64,000 nucleotides of DNA from Paraphoma chrysanthemicola (GCA_020744225.1 JAGMWG010000006.1:868001-932000); one strand, 5' to 3'. Numbered from the stretch's first letter, positions 1 through 12,912 are shown. Notes: a model not told the origin generated them from the letters alone. A program made the numbers and translations.

Positions 1-909
1 CGGGAACAATCACATCCGAACCAAACCACACCACTTTCACCCTCGCAAATCCGGTTCCCCGAAAACCACAACGCCAAATATGCCTACCATGCATCCAGAT
101 TTGCAAACGCAGCTCAAATGCTACATCCGGCGAACGGACATGATCGGGCGTTGCATTCATATTTTGTCCCTACTATGCACATTTGCGTCAATGACCAGGC
201 TGTCGGAACAAGGACGATTTTTTTTCTGCTCACATGTCCGAGTCTAGACCTGCTGTGAACAGATGGGAAAGATATCGTGTACCGTTCCATGAATTGCAGA
301 TTCTCCAAATGTGCATTATGCTACTGTCGTATTTTCGCGATTTGCCATGGTCATTGACGATGCGTCGGGGTTAGCATTGTGTTGCCAGTGAGGAATGCGA
401 TCAGCATCTGCACGTCCAACATGAAGACCTAAAGGTATTTCTTCGATGGCAGTGCATAGTATGGAGGGTAAACGAGCAGAACTCAGATGTAAAATGTTCA
501 AGGAAGTTTGTTCTATATTGGTATTATGTAACAGAGACTTTTGGAAAATGGTTCCCCAGCTCCGTCATGCGAGGTGGCCGTGAACTTGAGTGCTCATAGC
601 AGCCAATTGAAAGGAGACCGAAAACGCCGTGTGAAAGAAGCTGACGTGAAGGAGAAGGGAATCCCAATCTATATGCGAAAGCCTTGCTGCCTTACTGCCG
701 CAGGTGTATGTGGCCTCCATGGGGGTATCAGCGATCATCGACATGCTTGTACCATGCAGCGGCCTTCCACTGCTGTTCCGAAATGAAAGATGTAAAGTGT
801 CTCATCTATACGCGTTGCGACTATCCGCGTGAGGCGAATCGTTTACCAACGGCTGTTGCGAACGGGATCGTTGTTACCGCCAGTCCATCCTAGAAAAGTT
901 AGTTACTCA
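1..909. other. left-edge stretch without a supported gene
   Basis: Short open frames occur on both strands, but none has a recognisable domain, splice structure or fungal-like codon pattern. The right part lies downstream of the DBP2 stop codon and probably holds its 3' UTR and polyadenylation region. Nothing else is seen. Confidence 0.5.
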
Positions 910-3445
910 TCACGACTTTAGATGTTGGCGTGCTTGCTTACCACCTCGACCGCCGCCGCGACCTCCTCCACGGCCACGGCCACCTCCCCAGCGACCACCG
1001 CCGCCACCGCCATAACGAGCCATCTCGTGTAGACGAGGATCAATCTGCTGCTTGGACTCGGTGAGAATTTGAACGAGATCACGAGCCTGCTTGGAGTCTG
1101 GAATGTTGTCAGCAAGATCCAATTCAGACGGAAGGTTCAATACGTACTCTCAGTAGTGAAGAGGGTGATGGCGGTACCGTTGGCACCAGCACGACCAGTA
1201 CGACCGATGCGGTGAACATAGTCTTCCGAGTTGTTCGGGTAGTCATAGTTCAGCACATGAGTGATATTGCGAACATCTTGAAAAGCAAAGGTTAGCATCA
1301 AATCAAAGAGGTGATCAAAAACGACGATCAGGGAATGATCGCGTGAAGCTGCAGTATGTTGCGTGCTCCGTCTATGTGCGCTGACGACGATGGTCATGGC
1401 ATCCAAGTCCAGTGGGAAGGCTGTGAATATCTCCTAATCCGGAAACCCTTGATAGATGCTGGGACTTGTGTAAGTCAAGATCTCTCAGCTTGCTTCAGTA
1501 GTACCGGAGTAATACCTGAAACAAGAGGTGGCACAGAGCGAAGGCTTCGCTATCGTGCCCAAGGATTCCTGGTAATCAGATGCGAGAAACACTGTAAGCC
1601 CTGGACGATGTCATGGAAGCAGAAAGCGAGCGCACAAGACGACCTAGCAGAGCACAATGGCAGTTCACGCATAGTTATGTTCGGGGGAGGGGGAGGTGAG
1701 GGAAGAGGATGTGGGGGGTTTGCAATCATACCAATACCACGCGAAGCCACGTCGGTAGCAACCATGATGGGGCTCTTGCCGGTCTTGAACTCGTTCAGAA
1801 CCCAATCGCGCTCGTTCTGCTGCTTGTCGCCATGAATGGCTATATAGTTGTTAGTGGACAATCTACCAGACTTATGTAGCAACAGGACTTACAGAGTGCA
1901 GGCCATCCGTCCTGTCGGAGGAATCGGGTAATCTCGTCGGCAACACGCTTGGTACCTGTGAATACTAGAACCTTGTTGTTCTTGTCGTCCATGATAGCCT
2001 CGAGATGCTTGGCCATGCGGTCACGCTTCTCGAACTCTGACACAACTTCTACGATCTGCTGAATGCGATGATTGGCGGACAACTCCAAGGAACCAATGTT
2101 AACTTGGATGAAATCCTGCTGGTAGTCGGAAGCCAACTGTCGGACCTCCTTGGGCCAGGTGGCCGACCACATGCAAGTCTGACGGTCGGGACGAATCTGG
2201 CCAATGATCTTGCGAATCTGGGGCTCGAAACCCATGTCCAGCATACGATCAGCCTCATCGAGAACGAGGTAAGTAACTCGGCGCAGGTTGGTCTTGCCAG
2301 CCTCAAGCATGTCAATGAGACGACCAGGGGTAGCGATGCAGACCTCGACACCTCGAGCTAGGTCACGGATTTGCGGGCCCTTGGGCACACCACCGTAGAC
2401 ACATGTGTTGCGAATGCGGGAGGACTTTCCGAATTTGCTGATTTCTTGCTGAATCTGGACAGCCAACTCGCGGGTGGGCGCCAAGATCAAGACAATAGGA
2501 CCATCGCCAGGAGCGAGCAGAGGTTGGGCGTTGATGTGGACGATAGCGGGAAGGCAGTAGGTGAGCGTCTTGCCGGAACCAGTCTCGGCGACACCGACGA
2601 CATCGCGACCGGACAGAGCCATGGGCCAGCCTTGCGACTGAATAGCTGTCGGCTTCGCGAAACCCTGGGCCTTGACTTCGTTCATGACGTAGCTTGGGAA
2701 ACCAGCCTCATCGAAAGTTGTGACGGGCTTGGGGATGTTCTTGCCCTGGACCGTCATCTGGAATTCTTTGCGGAAAGCATCGACCTCGGCTGGTGTGCGC
2801 GCAGCGACTGCGGGATCCTCCTTGTAGAAGGACTTCTCGAACTTGGGCATCGTGTCGAGATCTGCAATGTGGTTAGTTCCATGAGCTCTAGACAGTGTTG
2901 CTGCGACATACCCCAAGTTTGCGTCTTCAGACCCTGGCCGAGCGCGGACATTCTATCGCCGCCATCGCGACCACCGAAACCGCCTCCTCCGCCGCCGTAG
3001 CCACCTCCTCCGTAGCCACCGCCACCACCGCCGCCGGAGTAACCGTTGCTACCACCGTAACCGCCGCCGCCGCTGTATGTTTGTTAGTCAAGTTCAGGGT
3101 GCAAGGAGATGGTGCGAGGAAGGGGGCTCTACGCTATTGCAGCAAGTACGTGACCGCTCGCTCGACCTACAAAAGCAAGCGAAGCGAGTGCGGCCGCGGG
3201 ACTTGGACTGCGCGCAGATGATGATGAGCAAAGAGATAGCAGAAGGATGGGGGCGCAAAAAACACGCCACTACTGCCTCTCCCGTGTTTGGGGGTGTAAT
3301 CGCCCTACCCGTACGATGTGTGTTGGCTTGAGTAGTCGTAATTCTTGTACGCTCCGCTTCCTGAGTTGCTGTGTTCGTACCCGTTCGAGTAGCCGCGTCC
3401 ACCATCGCGACCGCCGCCGCCGCCGTATCCGCCGCCGTAGGACAT
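910..3445 (-). CDS. DBP2: DEAD-box ATP-dependent RNA helicase DBP2 (p68/DDX5 family)
   Basis: Nuclear RNA helicase acting in mRNP assembly, rRNA processing and nonsense-mediated decay in the yeast family. Exons on the minus strand are 3445-3309, 3072-2912, 2861-1893, 1839-1732, 1276-1148 and 1097-910, giving about 563 residues (yeast Dbp2 is 546). The first 95 residues are Gly/Tyr/Ser-rich. The core shows the Q motif, AETGSGKT (about residue 183), PTRELA, DEAD, SAT, the VFTGTKR strand, DVASRGID and HRIGRTGR. The C-terminus is an RGG-type Gly/Arg tail. All splice phases close. The start ATG is chosen because it opens a typical MSYGGGYGG N-terminus; exons 1 and 2 are joined within Gly codons, so the donor there is less certain. 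One intron (1731-1277) is 455 nt, far longer than the others, and sits inside DVASRGI|D. Identity is secure. Confidence 0.96.
1277..1731 (-). other. long DBP2 intron within the DVASRGI|D motif
   Basis: Donor GTATGA follows the first base of the Asp codon and the acceptor is CAAG. The intron is 455 nt, while the other introns of this gene are 50-240 nt. Yeast DBP2 and human p68/DDX5 are known to share an unusual intron near this place, and the yeast one is reported to mediate autoregulation by the Dbp2 protein. Conservation of position is from memory of that literature; regulation here is inference. Confidence 0.7.
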
Positions 3446-3857
3446 GTTGTGGAGTCGGGTTCGGGTTTCAGTAGGGACCGGCGTCAAAGAACAGATAAGA
3501 GCCTAAATGAGCGTAGACTGAAATCTGCAGCTGGGAGAGTATTAGGGTGCAGATGCGCGACTAGAGAGTGTCGCAAGTCGTGCGGTATGAAAGGGCACGA
3601 AAAGTTGAGGGTGGGTGTAGATGAGAGAAGGAGGAAGGGCGTCAGAAAAAGCGAGGAGGGCCTTTGCCTCGCCCGGCGCTCTTGCACAAATTTTGTCTTG
3701 GCTACCGCGCTAGCAGGGACGTGACGGCGCACCTGCAGTTTCTGCCTTATCGTCACGTGTGTCGCCACCGCCATCCTGTCATACCGGCCAACAACCGGCT
3801 TCACCTCCACATAGCTCAAATTAGGCACTGCATTTGGTTCCAGAATGCCATGGTACT

Positions 3858-5800
3858 TCACTCAACTCTGTCCGAATGCCTGCCTGCTCGCAAGCCCATG
3901 TCCCAAAAGCCCCTTTCCATCTGCGGCAAATTAGTTCCGGCAAGCGCAAACAACCTGGTCGGCGAGCGGCATGACTTACATTTGTTGCGTGTATGAATAT
4001 CCGCGCAAGCTCTTCGATTCTCGACACTGATTGTTTGCCTGCATGCTCTTCGATGAGGTCTGAGCCTCGCATCATTGCGTCCATGTATTCCTGCCCAACA
4101 TACTGCAAGATCCACTCCCAATACCTGCTGCCTACTCTGAGTGTCTGCGGGTCCTCGTACAAGCGTCGAGCAATCATGCCGTATCCGATGAGACAGGGCA
4201 GGAGGGCTACTTGAAGAGCAAGCCAGTCTTGCGATTGACCAATGTCGAGCACATAGCGTGTGTATGCAGTAGTTGCTGGCCGTCTTTAGTGTTTGGTAAT
4301 GGTACTCCAGATGCAATGGCTTACCTTGATCTTCTTCTTGATTCACGATGTCTGCTTCCTCGAGCCCGTACTCTTGGCAGAACTTAATGTGCAGTTGAAT
4401 CTCCTCCTGCAACGTGACAACCTGCTGTACAGAACGGCCAATGTCTTTTAAAGTACTAGATTTGTACGCCGAAAGCGCATTCGCTCGCGCAAACTGCACC
4501 AGGAAGAGATAGTCCTGGATCATGTAATACTTGAATTTCTCGATCGGCAATGTCCCGTCACCCATTTGCTGGACAAACGCATGCTCGGTGTACTGTTTCC
4601 ATGGCTTTTGGATGTCTTCGCGGTCGAGAAGGTATGGGATAAAGCCGCCTCTGCTAAAGTCAGCACAAATATCTGGCAATGGCAGCTCAGAGCTCACGGT
4701 ATGAATGGCAGAGTGTATGTGGAGTGGAAGTGGTTGATTGGACCGCTGCCCTTGCCCAAGCTAAAGCTTGTCTTGATGCCGGCTTCAATGTAGTGGTTGG
4801 CTTTCTTGACGGCTTTGACCATAGTCATACCGGATGCCAGATTACATGCAATTGCGGCTGCATTCATCAGCATACTATCCCAAGCGTCAATCCGAAGTAG
4901 TGGCGTAGTCATATACACTTACAAGCAAGTGAACATCCTGTGCCATGCGTATTATTACTCTTCAGATAGTCGCCTTCCAAAATGGTCAACCCACCTTCCC
5001 CAACCAGGATGTTCAGCACGACTTCTTTCTCGCTCTCTTCCCTGCTCACTACTTTCCCTCGCGTCAGTGGTAGGTGCCCGCCCTTCAGCAAGACCCACTT
5101 CGGTCCCAAACCCAGGATATTGTGTGCCATTGCGACGATGTCATCCACATTCTCAGGATCTTTGGATTCGACACCCGCGATCTCGAGCAGGAGTTTGGCT
5201 TCCGGAAGGTTCGGCGTTAAAATTGTTGTGAGAGGTAACAGTTCAGCGATCAGTGTGGAGACTGCTGCTTGAGGAAGTAATTGCGAGCCAGACGTTGAAA
5301 CCATCACCTGTGCATTTGTTAGATTCTTTCCATTTCTTAATCATTATATTTGATCGTGTTGGTCTGCTGGACGTCGTACTGGGTCCACTACACTGGTCTT
5401 GATGTCGAATCTCTGGAAAGCTTCCGCTACTACTCTAATAGACTCAGCAGACGCCAGCATACCTGAGTAATGTCAGAACTGCATATCAAGAAGATATGCA
5501 CCAAGCCCACCAGTTTTGACGACGTCCACCCCCACATCTTCACAGACCGCATCAATCTGCTTTTTGAGGAATTGTGGCGGTGTATGGTGAATATCTTGAA
5601 CACCAAGAGTGTTTTGGGCTGTCAAAGCAGTCGTGGCTGTCATTGCATAGCACCCATGTGCAGCAATGACCTTCTGATCTGCCTCTAGCCCTCTGCAGCA
5701 GCGTTAATAGTGGTTGCGACACAATTGGCGGAAGGATGCATGCGTACGCCCCACCTGAGCTATCAGAGCCAGCGATCACCAATACTCGCTTTGCAGCCAT
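3858..5800 (-). CDS. THI20: bifunctional hydroxymethylpyrimidine (phosphate) kinase / TenA-type thiaminase II (THI20 family)
   Basis: Cytosolic thiamine pathway enzyme. The N-terminal ribokinase-fold half phosphorylates HMP and HMP-P; the C-terminal TenA half salvages pyrimidine from degraded thiamine. Minus-strand exons: 5800-5748, 5692-5511, 5462-5380, 5307-4923, 4857-4698, 4650-4325, 4275-3980, 3920-3858, about 515 residues (yeast Thi20 is 551). Visible ThiD motifs are VIAGSDSSGGAG at the N-terminus, KTGMLAS, VDPVMVSTSG, LTPNLPEA, LLKGGH and NTHGTGCSLA (anion hole and catalytic Asp/Cys region). The TenA half has the QDYLFLVQFARA and EEIQLH helices and ends FWDMGL. The start is the first ATG before the kinase motif. 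The exon-2 donor (GTGGGC) is weak but is forced by frame. No TPP riboswitch is evident in the leader or introns, so thiamine regulation, if any, would be transcriptional. Confidence 0.93.
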
Positions 5801-6099
5801 TTTTAGTATCAAATACGTTGATTGTTCAATGTCAGAGAAAATTGTGAAGTTTCAATGGTACCAGGCTTGAGCCCCGCTCTCCGCGACTAGGCGAGACCCA
5901 CGTCATCCGCGTCTAGCTTTTCTAGCTGACGCTTTAACAACAGCCAGCTCGGTGTGATTCGCATTTCCATCAACAACTGAGCAAGTATAAACCTGTTTCT
6001 GGCAACTTTCACGTTATCTGCTCGCTCCAAGATGGGACTTCTGTCGTACTTGATGGTAACGCTCTGGCCGTAACGATCCTTAGCATCGGTGGCCACGAT

Positions 6100-8012
6100 T
6101 CAATCCGACTCGCCCTCCCACTCGGAAACCTTCGGATCTTTTCATCGGTTCAGCTTTCATAGTTCATTTCAAGGACTCCAGGAGACACTTACCCCTCAGT
6201 GCTATGTAGTCGAACGTTCCACCCGTTTTGTCGGCGAGGAAGCCAGCAACGACGTCTATGCTCTCTTGAGGCAATAATGTGTCCGGATCTGCCATGTCGA
6301 TTGTAACGCGGATACCCGAATTTCCAGGACCCAGACTACCAACAAACTTCAATAGTCCGTCGACCGTGAATTTTGAGATGCCAGAGAGTGTTACGCTTTT
6401 CAGCTTCGGAAGTGTAGCAACGCTGTCGAGAACTACATCGTTAAGCTCAAGGCCGTTGACAAACAAGTCTTCAAGCATGCTCAAATTGTTGATGATGTCC
6501 ACAAGGCGCTGGTCGCTCAAGACTTCCGGTAGTATTAGCTTGAGATCGCGCAGTTGATACAGCTGCTTTAGAGAGTCAACGAGCGCGTCGAGATCGTTCC
6601 GAAACATTCCGTCCGTGTCGCCGCTGAGCGATAGGTACTTGAGGGAGTCTTTCTGATGCACAAGAGCTTGGTGAAATTTTTTGTGGTCTTTCAGCGTATA
6701 GTTGTCCAGCTCAAGGTGCTCAAGTCGGATATTGCGCTCCAATAGTACAGGCCTAGCGATGGCTGCTCCTGACTGGAGGCTGGGAAACAGCAAGTGCTTA
6801 AGGTTCTCACACTTCGTGAGCCACGCAACGACTTTGAGAAAGACGTCGTTCTGGGTCGCTTCAAGATCGATCAGACCATGGAGATCCTCGATCGAAAGGT
6901 ATTTGAGGGCGGTGCACTCTGCTAAGTGTGACAGAAACGGTGCGGACTCGTTCGACACACACAGTTTGAGGGTATCTAAGGACTTCGCATGCTGGTTCAG
7001 AGCGAGGAATGTCTCGGCTCCTGCGCGGACATCTCGAATTGTGTGGAGTTCTGCGAGGGAGTTGGGACGCAAAGCGCTTAGGAACTTTGCGAATTTCTCG
7101 TCGCAATTCTCTGAAGTCCATGTGTAGATCATGAGTGACTTGAGCTGTGGACAATGTTCGTATATCGAAGCGTGCATGAGCTCGTCCTCGAGTGGCTTTC
7201 CATCGAACAGTTCGAGGCTCTGAAGTCGTGGAAGGCGTGGCGTCCACCGAACCAGAGCACTCGCCAGAACTACCGGAATTAGCACATGAGCCAAACGATA
7301 GGATAATGATACCTACGTTCGCCGCTGATAACCTCAAGCATGGGCGTATGTTGTGTAACAACTGTGGTGTATAAGTCGCAAGCCGTCTGACGGACAGGAA
7401 TGAGTGATATGTACCTTCTCCAATCGCATCAATGATCTCAGCATTCTTAAGACGCGTGAGCCTCTTGCCCCGGATGGTTGTAAATGTCTCTGTCTTCTCG
7501 AATTGCTTGAGAGGCTTGGCGAAAAACTGCCTTGTGACATGATTAGTTGTCAGGGTCACGTTTTTGGGTGTATAACGCACTTTACGCCTTTATTCCTGAA
7601 CTGGTCCTCATCGAGCAGATTACCCAAGTCTCGGAAGTCAAGACTCTTGATATAACGGCAGTACGGAAAAAGTGTGGCATCAAGGGCCGAGGCAATGATG
7701 GATCTCCACAAAATGGACCATCGCTGGATCGTTAGAAGCTTAATAGCAGGCGGCAGACTGTACAGATCATCGCCACCACCTCTTACTGGGGCCTGATGAT
7801 GAGACCTTAGACGCGCATCAGTTATATCATGGCCGCAACGTATTTGCCAGACGAGCTTGGCATGTAACGTACCGATACAGGTGGGTTAACGCAGGAACGG
7901 CTAAAACTCGACTTGAACAAGCGCAATTGAAAAGCGTGTCAAATTGATCCTGATCGGCAAGCTCTTCACAAAGGAGATGTAAGATATCGTCTGGTAAGGC
8001 TTGCTGCGCCAT
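6100..8012 (-). CDS. F-box / leucine-rich-repeat-like protein
   Basis: Likely substrate adaptor of an SCF ubiquitin ligase, inferred from architecture. Exons: 8012-7873, 7805-7586, 7526-7415, 7361-7317 (45 nt), 7269-6193, 6137-6100, about 543 residues. The N-terminus has an F-box-like pattern (LPDDILHLLCEEL, then CSSRVLAVPALTHLY). The central and C-terminal parts carry irregular leucine-rich repeats: LPRLQSLELFDG, CPQLKSLMIYTW, CTALKYLSIEDL, CENLKHLLFPSL, DSLKYLSLSGD, LPKLKSVTLSGI. The last short exon is the least certain; I chose acceptor AAAAG because it gives an acidic tail ending in a stop. The neighbouring thiamine gene starts 300 bp downstream in the same orientation. No named orthologue recognised. 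Confidence 0.78.
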
Positions 8013-8204
8013 GTTTTGTTGTTAATAGTGTTGCAATAGGCTTTCGGTGATGTTGACGAAGAGCTCGTGGCTCCACAGGCGACTGGGATCATGCATGACG
8101 TCGACGCGTCCAACGCGCGCTAGCGAACATCTTTCCGCATTCGGCCTCTCTGCGCACTCACCACCACGACAGCATCGCTATGTAACGGGCGGAGAAGCTT
8201 CAAG

Positions 8205-9593
8205 ATGGTCGTCCTCAACTTCACTCTCACGCCAGAGGCAGCGTCAAAGATACATGATGTTCTTGTCTGTCTTGGCAAGTTCAGCGACGCTGTGGCAATT
8301 GAAGCGCGTCGAGAACGGGTAGGTGGACCACAGTTCCTTTTCGCTCGAGTCACTTTCTCATGCATCTCATAATAGTTTACATTTACCGCTCTCAACTCTT
8401 CAAAGTCTGCGTACGCTGCTGTGACGCTTGATGCAAAGCAGTTCTTCGCCAGCTATGAGTGCATACCAAGCCACGGTGGACCCGATGGTCGGTTCACGTG
8501 CAGCATGTACACCAAGGCACTCCTTTCCGTTTTCAAAGGTCGATTGTACGATCCTATGGGAAGAGATGGCGCAATTGATCGATGCGAAGTTAGCGTGCAA
8601 GAGCGGGACAACGAGACACAGTGTCGACTCATTGTGAAGATGGTCTGCAACCAGGGTGTTATAAAGACCTACAAGCTGACCTATGAGGCCGTCGATGTCA
8701 TGCATGCACTTTTCGATCGAAACGTCGCAAAGAACAGATGGAGCATGCATTCTGGAGCCGTGAAGGAGTACATCGAGTACTTTGGCACCAAGACGGAAAT
8801 GTTGGACATTTTCGCAGGAGAGGATGGTCGATGCGTATTCAAGAGCTATACTGAGAAGATTTCGAACGGGAAAGAAATCTTAAAGCATCCCCTCGTGACA
8901 GCGGTGGCTGTCAACACCTCTGATTTCGACGACTTCAATGTGCAGCCAGGCCTACATATCATCATAAGCGTCAAGGACTTCAAAGCGATCGTCGTCCACG
9001 CAGACACCCTCAAAACGAGCCTCAAAGCGTACTACTCCCAGCCAACACGACCGCTACAGTTCAGCTACGGATGCGATGGTTTGCTGTGCGAGTTCACGCT
9101 CATGACATCAGGCGACTACAACGCCGCCCCATCGACGCCAACACCTGCTCCACAACCTCTCAACAGTCGGCAATCATCGCGAGCACCATCGACGGCAACG
9201 GAGCGCACAGATACCCGTAGCACACGAACCGAGATGCCGCCTCCTAGCGAGCCTGTATCTCGGCGTGATCGCTCAGGTCGCCAACGGAATCCAGGATCAC
9301 GCCAGAACTCGGTAGCACAAGCTCAGCCATCTCAACAGGATCCAGACAGTCTATTCGTGCCGGAGCGCGAAGAAACCAGAAGACGCGAAGAAGAGGAAGA
9401 CTCTGCTTGGGCTCCGCTCGACTACGAAAAAGAAGAGACATTGGGTTGGGACGCGAGTGCAGACCATGATGCCTCTGTGTTCCCAACGTTTCGTGACAGT
9501 GGCAGTGAGGGCGCGTCACGAACGAACACAGTGGAGAGTAACCAGGTGTTTGAGCCGACGCAGCGCGTATCGCAGATCAAAGGCCTTTGGTAG
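8205..9593 (+). CDS. RAD9: RAD9/DDC1-family checkpoint clamp subunit
   Basis: Subunit of the 9-1-1 (Rad9-Rad1-Hus1) PCNA-like ring loaded at damaged DNA, acting in the nucleus to activate the Mec1/ATR kinase. Exons 8205-8318 and 8376-9593, 443 residues. The acceptor at 8375 restores the conserved ALNSSKSAYA segment seen at the start of Rad9 clamp domain 1. Residues 1 to about 300 form the two PCNA-like folds. The remainder is a disordered Ser/Pro/Arg/Glu tail with repeated acidic and SQ/TP-type sites, as expected for a phosphorylated tail that binds Dpb11/TopBP1-like partners. It ends in SQIKGLW, resembling the short conserved end of other fungal Rad9 tails. The start ATG is preceded by CAAG and encodes a beta strand fitting the fold. 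Divergent from the F-box gene with 192 bp between starts. Confidence 0.9.
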
Positions 9594-9781
9594 CTGGGCC
9601 GCCAGCAAGCTTACGGGCACGATCTCCGGCTTTTCAAACGAGTCGCGTCGATTTGCATGGCATGCATGACATATCGTTCTCCCCAAGCACCATTACATTA
9701 AACCATTATCTCGTAGTATATCGTTCCTGTATCTCAATAACTGAGTCCATCGCGAAGACTAGTTCGTGTACAGCCTCATAA

Positions 9782-11769
9782 TCATCCTACCCTCGGCATC
9801 GCTCTCCCGGCCGGAGCCTCATAATACCTCACTGGCTGGGCAACACCGACGTGCTGCCACTCGCCTTGAGCACTATCTCCATATCCCCCTTGATATTGAC
9901 TCTGCAAATCTGGTCTCGACACTTGATACTCTCCACTCAACTCACTTCTCCGTCCATTTCCCCCTCCCACCTCCTCACCCCAAACCGTCGGTGATGCATT
10001 GCCCTGTCGATGCGTATATTCTCCGCTCAACTCACTTCTCGCGGCCCTCCCATCCGTAAAACCACCATCACTGCCCATTTCAGAGTATACTTTCTCACCA
10101 TACACCCCATGCTCCGGAATCGGCGGACTCGGCAACGAACTCCTCTGATAGTACCCTGGATGCGGCACCGGTACAGGCGGCGACACAGTCCGCTGGCCCG
10201 GTCTCCATTCTGCAGGGTACTGTGGTTGCGGAACAGCAACGTTGGGCAATGTGGGTTCCTGTTCTGGCACAGGCTCTAGACCAGAACTGACTTCCGAGAC
10301 AGCAACTTTCTTCTGCCACGCTTTCACGCCGCCGTAGCTATTACTTGCGACGCTCTGGCGCGTGCTTCCAATGCCGCTCATTTGGTCGAGCGCGGCTTTG
10401 TCTTTCTTGTGGGCGCGATGCTTGCGCAAGAGGAGGAATGTGAGCAGGCCGAAGATTAATGCTGCGACGCCTGCACCGGCACCGATACCAATTTTAGCGC
10501 TGGTTTGGAGGCCGGATTTTGGAACTGGTGTGGGGGCTACGAGGGGATATTGCATTGCGTAGACGACGTTAACGATGGCTGACGTGGGTGTCGATGGATT
10601 GGAGGGGATGTTTGCGCTGATGGGTGGGGGAGTCATGGCGCTGGCGAGGGTGGAGTAGCATGGTGTTTGGCCTCCGAGGGCTGTAGTCCAAGGGAAATAG
10701 TTTCTAAGTCATGATGAGCTTGTGTCTGTATTCACGACTGCGAAACTCACGAAGGACAGCAGCCGTTCCCAATGCTGTGGTAGTCGCTCGGACACTTGCT
10801 CAGGGTCGCTTGAGCTGGGGATACAGCGCTCGGAAAGCCGCCATTACTATCGGACGCACCTCCAAAAGCGGGCACGCCAGTGTCGACTGCGGCTGCAGCG
10901 CCCACGGCTGTCGGGGAAGCGATATCGAATGGACAACAGTCCGACTTGCTTCGCACACATCCAACAACAGGCGCCCAGTAAGCGGTAGGGCCGTTGATTA
11001 TAGCATACTCTGGAGTCGCGCAGTACCCATTCAATATAGCTCCGTTGCCATTCCATCGAGCCAGCGGGATACGCGACGCCGATGGCGTCGTGGATGCATC
11101 GACATTCCCTGGGATGGAGGACGTGGGTGCAGCTACGACAACAGTCACGAGGCTGAGCTCTGGTACCGATGATGGTATGCTTTGGACGGTCTGCGTGATC
11201 GTATTTGTTTTGACTTCCGGCTTGTCAGATGGTGCTGGAGCAGAGGGACCAGGACCAGGTGTCGATCCATTAGGGATTACGGGAGTGGACCTACCGGGAG
11301 CGTCAGGTGTCTTTGGGGGTTCTGGATTGGATGTTGGTTTTGGTGCTGCTTCTGACGAAGGTGCTGGCTTGGGGGTCGGGGCCGGGGCCGGGGACGGCGT
11401 CGGCGTCGGGATTTGCGAAGAAGTTGGCGGAGTCACTGGTTTAGGTGAAGATGAAGCCGGTTTGGGAGACGAGCTTGACTTGCAATGATCCGTAGACCAT
11501 GAAAAGTAGGCTGCGTTGTTGTTCGCTGGCCACAGTGTCAGTAGCAACGCTGGCTTCAGGTGTTGGTTTATCGTACCTGAATTATAGCAGCTTGAGTACG
11601 GCGTGTCACCAATACAATTAGCGAATTTTGACGCATAGCCGCCCAGTGTAGAACAGACGCATGCATCCCCGGTCCACGTAATTCCCACGTCTGGTGTTTG
11701 ACAGCTTCCTGCGGCCTTGGTCCTACATGTACTAACTCGGGTACTGTAGTCTGGCAATTTTGCTTGCTC
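9782..11769 (-). CDS. Cys-rich single-pass membrane protein with Pro/Ser/Thr stalk (5' end unresolved)
   Basis: Three exons are supported: 11769-11577, 11525-10751 and 10703-9782, about 629 residues; an upstream first exon with the start codon is needed because a stop codon abuts the acceptor at 11770. The ectodomain begins with a Cys cluster (CRTKAAGSC, GDACVC, FANCIG, SSCYN). A long Pro/Ser/Thr/Lys-rich stalk of SSPKP- and PTPSPAP-type units follows, then a second Cys-rich module (NGYCATPE, SDCCPFDI, GNGCCPS). One membrane helix (IGAGAGVAALIFGLLTFLL) is followed by a basic stop-transfer segment (RKHRAHKKDK). The roughly 220-residue cytoplasmic tail holds a repeated RSELSGEY motif (two copies). 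The plan resembles cell-wall sensor or adhesion proteins but I recognise no named family. A signal peptide was not located; a possible intron is 11835-11770. Confidence 0.72.
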
Positions 11770-12912
11770 CTACAAGTGCGTAAGCTTCGAAAGCTGTGAC
11801 GAACATCGGATATGTCATACTGAGCAAGCCAAGAGCTGTCTTCTCTCCTGCTTAGGCCGCCTGAAAAAAGGATGCCTTTCAATGAATCTGACAAGAGACG
11901 ACCCCGAATTAACCCCAGCCATTGTAGCGAATGTGATCGACTTTTCAGACGGACGCTTGATGACACTGACTTGGATTCTGGTCGTGCCTTTATTCGGTGC
12001 GCAGCAGCAACGACGCAAGGCTTGCGGGGTGTTGATAGATGATGCTGTGCTTTCTTGAACGTATTGAATCTCTCTCTGCTGGAAGTATGCGTGATTTATT
12101 CGGTCTGCGAGGTTCGTTGACCAAGTTATCCTCAAGCGCTCAGATCGATGTCACAAGGCTGCCTTACTCCATCCAAAATCCTAGGTTCCACTACGCATTC
12201 TAAATAGCTCACGCGACGGCCGGACATACTTGAGCCTCATCGGTCGCAAGTTGCCTAGACCCTAAGCGCCATCCATTGGTGGCGGGAGGCTGGCAAGTTG
12301 TAGTTCGTGCGTCGCTCGAAAGGGAAACCCTGTTATCAGCTCCTCGCAAAAACACGAGCGAGTCCTTCCAAAATGGCCGAAAGTGATGTGTGGCGTTTTA
12401 CACCGGTTCGCGTGCCGTGCGGTCGATCATCGATCGTTCGCGGTGGAAGATGCTCGGCATGTTTGAGATAGCTAGGAGGAATAGCTGGGATTGTCTAGGT
12501 GTAATCAGATCGTCAAATTTTGTTTCGTACATTGCCCTGATTGCGTGACCTCAAATATTGTTACCAAGTTAATGTTTCTTGCGCTGCTGTCGGTCCTTTT
12601 GTCGGTGACTGGCTTTCGCGAACGGACGGACATGGGTGCTCCTGAGTTTGAACGATGGTCGGGCTTTATTCGCTAAGCGCCAACGCGCATTGGACGCCAC
12701 TGGAATGGGCTTCTCAGCTGTAAGGCCAGACAATGGGGACGGTAACTGCCTTTGAAGCCAGATGTAAGTAACCAATGTCAAAGTAGTTCAGTACATAATC
12801 GCACAATCGCAGTTCTGTAGCTTCAATCAGGCTTCCTTTGCGGACTATGTGAACCTCTCACGATGACCATAAGGAGCGTGCAGTACTCCAAACTCGCATA
12901 CCAACCCCGTAG
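11770..12912. other. upstream region of the membrane-protein gene and intergenic gap
   Basis: The segment next to 11770 must contain the first exon of the minus-strand membrane-protein gene. A reading frame starting near 11929 joins in frame across a GTATGA donor at 11835, but lacks a signal peptide, so I do not assert it. Between about 12140 and 12912 only short random-looking frames are seen; the right part is the 3' flank of the PWWP gene. Confidence 0.4.

Noticed and set aside
3858..5800. Possible TPP riboswitch in the thiamine gene
   Set aside because: No recognisable CUGAGA/thi-box core was seen in the leader or in the introns; fungal examples occur in other thiamine genes.
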